A DNA stretch of 64,000 nt from Paractinoplanes tereljensis (GTDB lineage Bacteria > Actinomycetota > Actinomycetes > Mycobacteriales > Micromonosporaceae), in assembly GCF_016862435.1 (NCBI RefSeq), contig NZ_BOMY01000013.1, positions 310,001 to 374,000 of the forward strand, read 5' to 3'. This document shows, one piece after another, positions 61,315 to 64,000 of the stretch. Every line of letters begins with the position of its first letter. Position 1 is the stretch's first letter. The position numbers and the translations under genes were made by a program. Below the pieces are notes generated by a model, which worked only from the letters and a program-made list of their open reading frames with translations, ran no database searches and was not told the origin of the DNA.

Positions 61315-61860
61315 TCAGGCCTCCGCGGGAGCGTCCTGCTCGCGCTTCTCCTGCAGGGCGGCCGCGAGGCGAGCCACCTGCGACAGCGGGGCCTGGAAGA
61401 GGCCGGCTGCCTTGGTCAGGTTGCCCTTCATGGCTCCGGCCAGCTTCGCCAGCAGAACCTCACGCGACTCGAGGTCAGCGATCTTGTTGACCTCGTCGGC
61501 CGTGATCGCCCTGCCCTCGAAAACGCCGCCCTTGATCTTCAGGACGGGGTGGGCCTTGGCGAAGGCCCGAAGACCCTTTGCTGCCTCGACCGGGTCGCCG
61601 CTGATGAAGGCGAGCGCGGTAGGACCGGTGAACAGCTCGTTGAGACCTTCGATGCCCGCTTCGTTTGCTGCCCGCTTGGCCAGCGTGTTCTTCGAAACGG
61701 AGTACTTGGTCTCCTGGCCGAGTGAGCGCCGCAGCTCAGTGAGCTGCTTGACCGTGAGGCCGCGGTACTCGGTCAACACGGTGGCCGCCGAGTTACGGAA
61801 GTGGTCCGTCAGCTCGGAAACGGCATTGGCTTTGTCAGCCCGGACCGGCTTGTCCGCCAT
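61315..61860 (-). CDS. rplJ: 50S ribosomal protein L10
   Basis: A 181-residue stalk base protein that carries L7/L12 dimers. [60 protein letters not shown] are typical, and the C-terminal helix ([17 protein letters not shown]) binds L7/L12. L10 in complex with L12 represses this operon by binding its leader in other bacteria. Confidence 0.98.
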   Translation of the reverse strand: MADKPVRADKANAVSELTDHFRNSAATVLTEYRGLTVKQLTELRRSLGQETKYSVSKNTLAKRAANEAGIEGLNELFTGPTALAFISGDPVEAAKGLRAFAKAHPVLKIKGGVFEGRAITADEVNKIADLESREVLLAKLAGAMKGNLTKAAGLFQAPLSQVARLAAALQEKREQDAPAEA

Positions 61861-62060
61861 GTCCCTCCTCTCTCAGTGCTCAAAGCCACTGGTCTGGGGA
61901 GAAGGAACCGCAAATGAGAAACGCCCCGGCGCAGGGCGCACGGGGCGGAATCAGGCTCAGAGGAAAACATGAACCTTTTTCACGAACCGTTCTCCCCTGC
62001 GCGGGTCGCCCGCATCCTGCGGGACCTTCGGCCGCGATCTCCGTCTCGCGACGGTGATTG
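61861..62060 (-). promoter_or_regulatory. ribosomal protein L10 leader
   Basis: A structured leader upstream of rplJ. It includes CCGAAGGTCCCGCAGGATGC, then GGGCGACCCGCGCAGGGGAG, which resemble the L10(L12)-binding region of L10 leaders, and then an attenuator-like hairpin. Located between a promoter at 62098-62126 and the rplJ ATG. The match is by motif and position; a covariance search would settle it. Confidence 0.72.
61911..61947 (-). terminator. attenuator-like hairpin in the rplJ leader
   Basis: CGCCCCG and CGGGGCG arms are followed in the minus direction by TTTCTCATTT, about 60 bases before the rplJ ATG. Position and U-rich tail suggest a regulated terminator linked to the L10 leader. 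Confidence 0.62.
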
Positions 62061-62097
62061 CGGCGACCAGTGGTCTATGGGTGGAACTTCGAAATGA

Positions 62098-62126
62098 AGA
62101 GTACGCGGTCTCATCGCAACCGCCAA
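62098..62126 (-). promoter_or_regulatory. promoter of rplJ-rplL
   Basis: TTGGCG (62121-62126) and TACTCT (62098-62103) are 17 bases apart on the minus strand, about 235 bases upstream of rplJ, which fits the leader. The -10 hexamer is the same as that of the str operon promoter. Confidence 0.6.
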
Positions 62127-62199
62127 ATCACGCCGCCCCTGCCTCAGGCTTCAAAGCACCCACTCCCGTGCCGCGCCGACCAGCACCGTGGCCGACCGG

Positions 62200-62880
62200 T
62201 CAGGCGCGGGCCCGGCGGAGCCATCCGTACCCGGCGAAGGCGGCCACGCACCACCCGGCCGCCCAGCCGGCGAGCAGGACCAGCGTGCCGAGCTGCGGAA
62301 GGTCCTTGCCGCTCAGGACCCGGGCCGTGGCCATCACCGGCGGCACCAGCCAGGGCGCGACCGAGCCGCTCAGCCCCAGCACCACCACCAGGACCGAGGC
62401 CACCACCAGCACCGTCACGCCCATCCGGACACTGCCGGTCACGGCCCGGCTGGCCAGCGCGCCGACCGCCACCGCGGCCGGCACGGCCAGCAGGTGGGCC
62501 AGCACCCCCAGGGCGAGACCGGCGCCGAGGTCGACCCTGGTGTCGATGCCGTGGAAGAGCCAGGGCGCGACCATCGCGGCCACGCAGACCACCAGCGCGA
62601 GCAGGACCGCGGTGAGCACTCCGGCGGTCGCCTCCCGGCGCGGGCCGACCGCCAGCCGGGCCAGCCGGCGCTGCACGTCGGGCTCGGTGTCGAGCAACAG
62701 CTTGGTGAGCCAGGCGAGCACCGGGAAGAGGGCGGCCGCCGAATAGCCGTAGGCAACCGCGGCCGGGGACGCTCCCCCGCCGTAGATCACGCCCAGCTCG
62801 ACCAGCACGGCGATCAGCGGAGCCAGGGCTCGGCCGCCGCGCACGAACCCGGCCACCCGCATGGTTACCAGTGCCGTCAT
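62200..62880 (-). CDS. ABC transporter membrane subunit
   Basis: A 226-residue protein with about six hydrophobic helices (LAPLIAVLVELGVIYGGG, LTAVLLALVVCVAAMVAPWL, MGVTVLVVASVLVVVLGLSG, GTLVLLAGWAAGWCVAAFAG). The ATG at 62880 overlaps the stop of the ATPase gene (ATGA), so the two form one exporter-like unit. No substrate can be inferred. It is probably the last gene before the rplJ promoter. Confidence 0.85.
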   Translation of the reverse strand: MTALVTMRVAGFVRGGRALAPLIAVLVELGVIYGGGASPAAVAYGYSAAALFPVLAWLTKLLLDTEPDVQRRLARLAVGPRREATAGVLTAVLLALVVCVAAMVAPWLFHGIDTRVDLGAGLALGVLAHLLAVPAAVAVGALASRAVTGSVRMGVTVLVVASVLVVVLGLSGSVAPWLVPPVMATARVLSGKDLPQLGTLVLLAGWAAGWCVAAFAGYGWLRRARA

Positions 62881-63680
62881 CGGGAGCCCCGCTCGGTCTG
62901 CTGAGCTTCTCGGTCGGGGGTGGGTTCGATGGGTGAGTGGGCTCGGCGTACCTCTGGATTTTGAATGCGCAGCACGCGGTGACCGGCGGCACGCAGCTCG
63001 GCCACCGCCTGGGTCGCCTCCGACCGGCGGACCGCGACCTCGACGATCACCTCGTCCGAGTCGGTCGGCGCCGTCGGCGCCTCGGCGTGCACGCCGTGTT
63101 CGGAGACCGTCCAGTGGATCGCCCCGGGCAGCGCGGTGATCTCGCCGCGATGGTCGCTGACCAAGACCGTGCCGCCGGCCTCGGTCACCTCGGCGACGAT
63201 CTCCGGGATCAGCGTGCGGGCGACCGCGTCGAGGCCCTCCCAGGGCTCGTCGAGGACCAGCAGGCCGGGCGGGAGCAGCAGGGCCTGGGCGAGGCCGACT
63301 TTCTGCGCGGTGCCCTTGGAGAGGTCGGCGAGGCGGGTGTCGATGTGCTCGGTGAGCAGGAGGCGCTCGAGCCAGCGATCGACGGCGTGCGGGTCGGCGA
63401 CCGCACGGACGCGGGCCATCCGGCGCAGGTAGTCGCCGGCGGTGAAGGGCTGATCGGCCGGGAAGCGCTCGGGGACCCAGCCGATCGTCTCCGGACGGCC
63501 GCTGATCACTCCGCGGGCGGGCCGGAGCACGCCCGCGGCCAGCTGAAGCAGGGTGGATTTGCCGGCGCCGTTGCGGCCCAGAACCACGACCGTGGCGCCC
63601 GGCTCGGCCGTCGCGTCGACCTCGCGCAGGGTCCAGTCGGCGCGTCTTCCGTACCGGAACCAGACCCCGTCGAAGCGCAC
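62877..63680 (-). CDS. ABC transporter ATP-binding protein
   Basis: A 267-residue ATPase with Walker A LGRNGAGKST, signature LSKGTAQKVGLAQALL, Walker B GLLVLDEPWEGLD and the switch His in LVSDHRG. The signature has LSKGT instead of LSGGQ, as in several ABC-2 type exporters. Residues after about 200 form an extra C-terminal domain. The GTG at 63680 has no strong ribosome site. It begins just after the rplA terminator. Confidence 0.92.
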   Translation of the reverse strand: MRFDGVWFRYGRRADWTLREVDATAEPGATVVVLGRNGAGKSTLLQLAAGVLRPARGVISGRPETIGWVPERFPADQPFTAGDYLRRMARVRAVADPHAVDRWLERLLLTEHIDTRLADLSKGTAQKVGLAQALLLPPGLLVLDEPWEGLDAVARTLIPEIVAEVTEAGGTVLVSDHRGEITALPGAIHWTVSEHGVHAEAPTAPTDSDEVIVEVAVRRSEATQAVAELRAAGHRVLRIQNPEVRRAHSPIEPTPDREAQQTERGSR

Positions 63681-63698
63681 GGGCGAAAGCTTTCCACA

Positions 63699-63734
63699 AA
63701 GAAGGCCCCCGGGGTGTCCCCCGAGGGCCTTCTT
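63699..63734 (-). terminator. terminator after rplA
   Basis: AAGAAGGCCC and GGGCCTTCTT enclose a second 5-bp GC stem (CGGGG/CCCCG). The minus-strand tail TTTGTGG follows directly. It begins 16 bases after the rplA stop. Confidence 0.82.
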
Positions 63735-63750
63735 CAGCGATCTACTTCGA

Positions 63751-64000
63751 TCAGGCTTCGCCGGGCTTGAAGCCCTTCACGACCTTCGGGTCGACCGGCA
63801 CGCCGGGGCCCATGGTGGTGGTTACGGTGACCTTCTTGAGGTAGGTGCCCTTGGCCGCCGACGGCTTGGCCCGCAGGATCTCGTCGAGCACGGCCGCGTA
63901 GTTGTCGACCAGCTGCTCCTCGGAGAACGAGGCCTTGCCGATGATCAGGTGCAGGTTGGAGTGCTTGTCCACCCGGAAGGTGATCTTGCCGCCCTTGATC
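63751..64000 (-). CDS. rplA: 50S ribosomal protein L1, C-terminal part
   Basis: Only the last 83 or so codons are in the window; the 5' end lies beyond 64000. The visible protein ([60 protein letters not shown]) is the conserved end of L1, which forms the mobile stalk at the E site. rplK would be expected upstream, outside the window. Confidence 0.96.
   Translation of the reverse strand, partial: IKGGKITFRVDKHSNLHLIIGKASFSEEQLVDNYAAVLDEILRAKPSAAKGTYLKKVTVTTTMGPGVPVDPKVVKGFKPGEA

Noticed and set aside
62144..62992. An alternative minus-strand frame over the ABC membrane subunit
   Set aside because: It is Arg/Pro/Gly-rich and hydrophilic; the frame 62200-62880 gives clear membrane helices and couples to the ATPase by ATGA.

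Overview
The window comes from a very GC-rich actinobacterium. Conservon signalling genes, an EspC-like/DUF1023 pair, DUF1707 proteins, zinc-ligand (C+) forms of several ribosomal proteins and long Ala/Pro/Glu extensions on ribosomal proteins all fit the Micromonosporaceae (Actinoplanes-like). Genus and species cannot be fixed from sequence alone. Most of the window is the core translation and transcription locus. It is read on the minus strand, so upstream genes have the higher coordinates.

Layout. 1-1242: the end of an NAD(P)HX repair gene and acpS. 1446-3208: an EspC-like small protein and a DUF1023 alpha/beta hydrolase, translationally coupled. 3323-9832: amino-sugar genes (glmS, glmM), a proline-rich MmpS-like membrane protein, an aminotransferase, and the rplM-rpsI operon. 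10400-19217: a HemD domain fused to a winged-helix domain, a four-gene conservon (cvnA-cvnB-cvnC-cvnD), a divergent orphan substrate-binding lipoprotein, an unknown membrane protein and a secreted RNase Sa-type ribonuclease. 19205-24830: a compact thiamine operon (thiE-thiO-thiS-thiG-thiE/tenI-thiD-thiC) headed by a TPP riboswitch. 24875-28929: an ABC-F ATPase, a small methyltransferase, an unknown membrane protein and truA.

29055-60260 holds, in transcription order: rpoB-rpoC, two small membrane proteins, the str operon (rpsL-rpsG-fusA-tuf), the S10 operon (rpsJ-rplC-rplD-rplW-rplB-rpsS-rplV-rpsC-rplP-rpmC-rpsQ), the spc operon (rplN-rplX-rplE-rpsN-rpsH-rplF-rplR-rpsE-rpmD-rplO), secY-adk-map, two DUF1707 proteins, and the alpha operon (infA-rpmJ-rpsM-rpsK-rpsD-rpoA-rplQ) followed by truA. 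Upstream, 60877-64000 holds rplA (partial), a two-gene ABC transporter, then rplJ-rplL.

Control elements visible in the sequence include U-tract terminators after rplL, rpsI and rplQ, and terminator-like hairpins after rpoC, rplO and rplA. There is a structured L10-type leader with an attenuator-like hairpin before rplJ, and promoter-like hexamer pairs before rpsL, rpoB, rplJ and infA. Several strong intercistronic hairpins lack U-tracts. A 19-base element is identical in the leaders of rpsL and rpsJ, with a 17/19 copy upstream of infA. No rRNA, tRNA, CRISPR array, insertion sequence or phage gene was seen. The most unusual parts are the HemD/winged-helix gene beside the conservon and orphan binding protein, the shared ribosomal leader element, the duplicated ThiE-like genes, and the non-ribosomal gene pairs inserted into ribosomal clusters.
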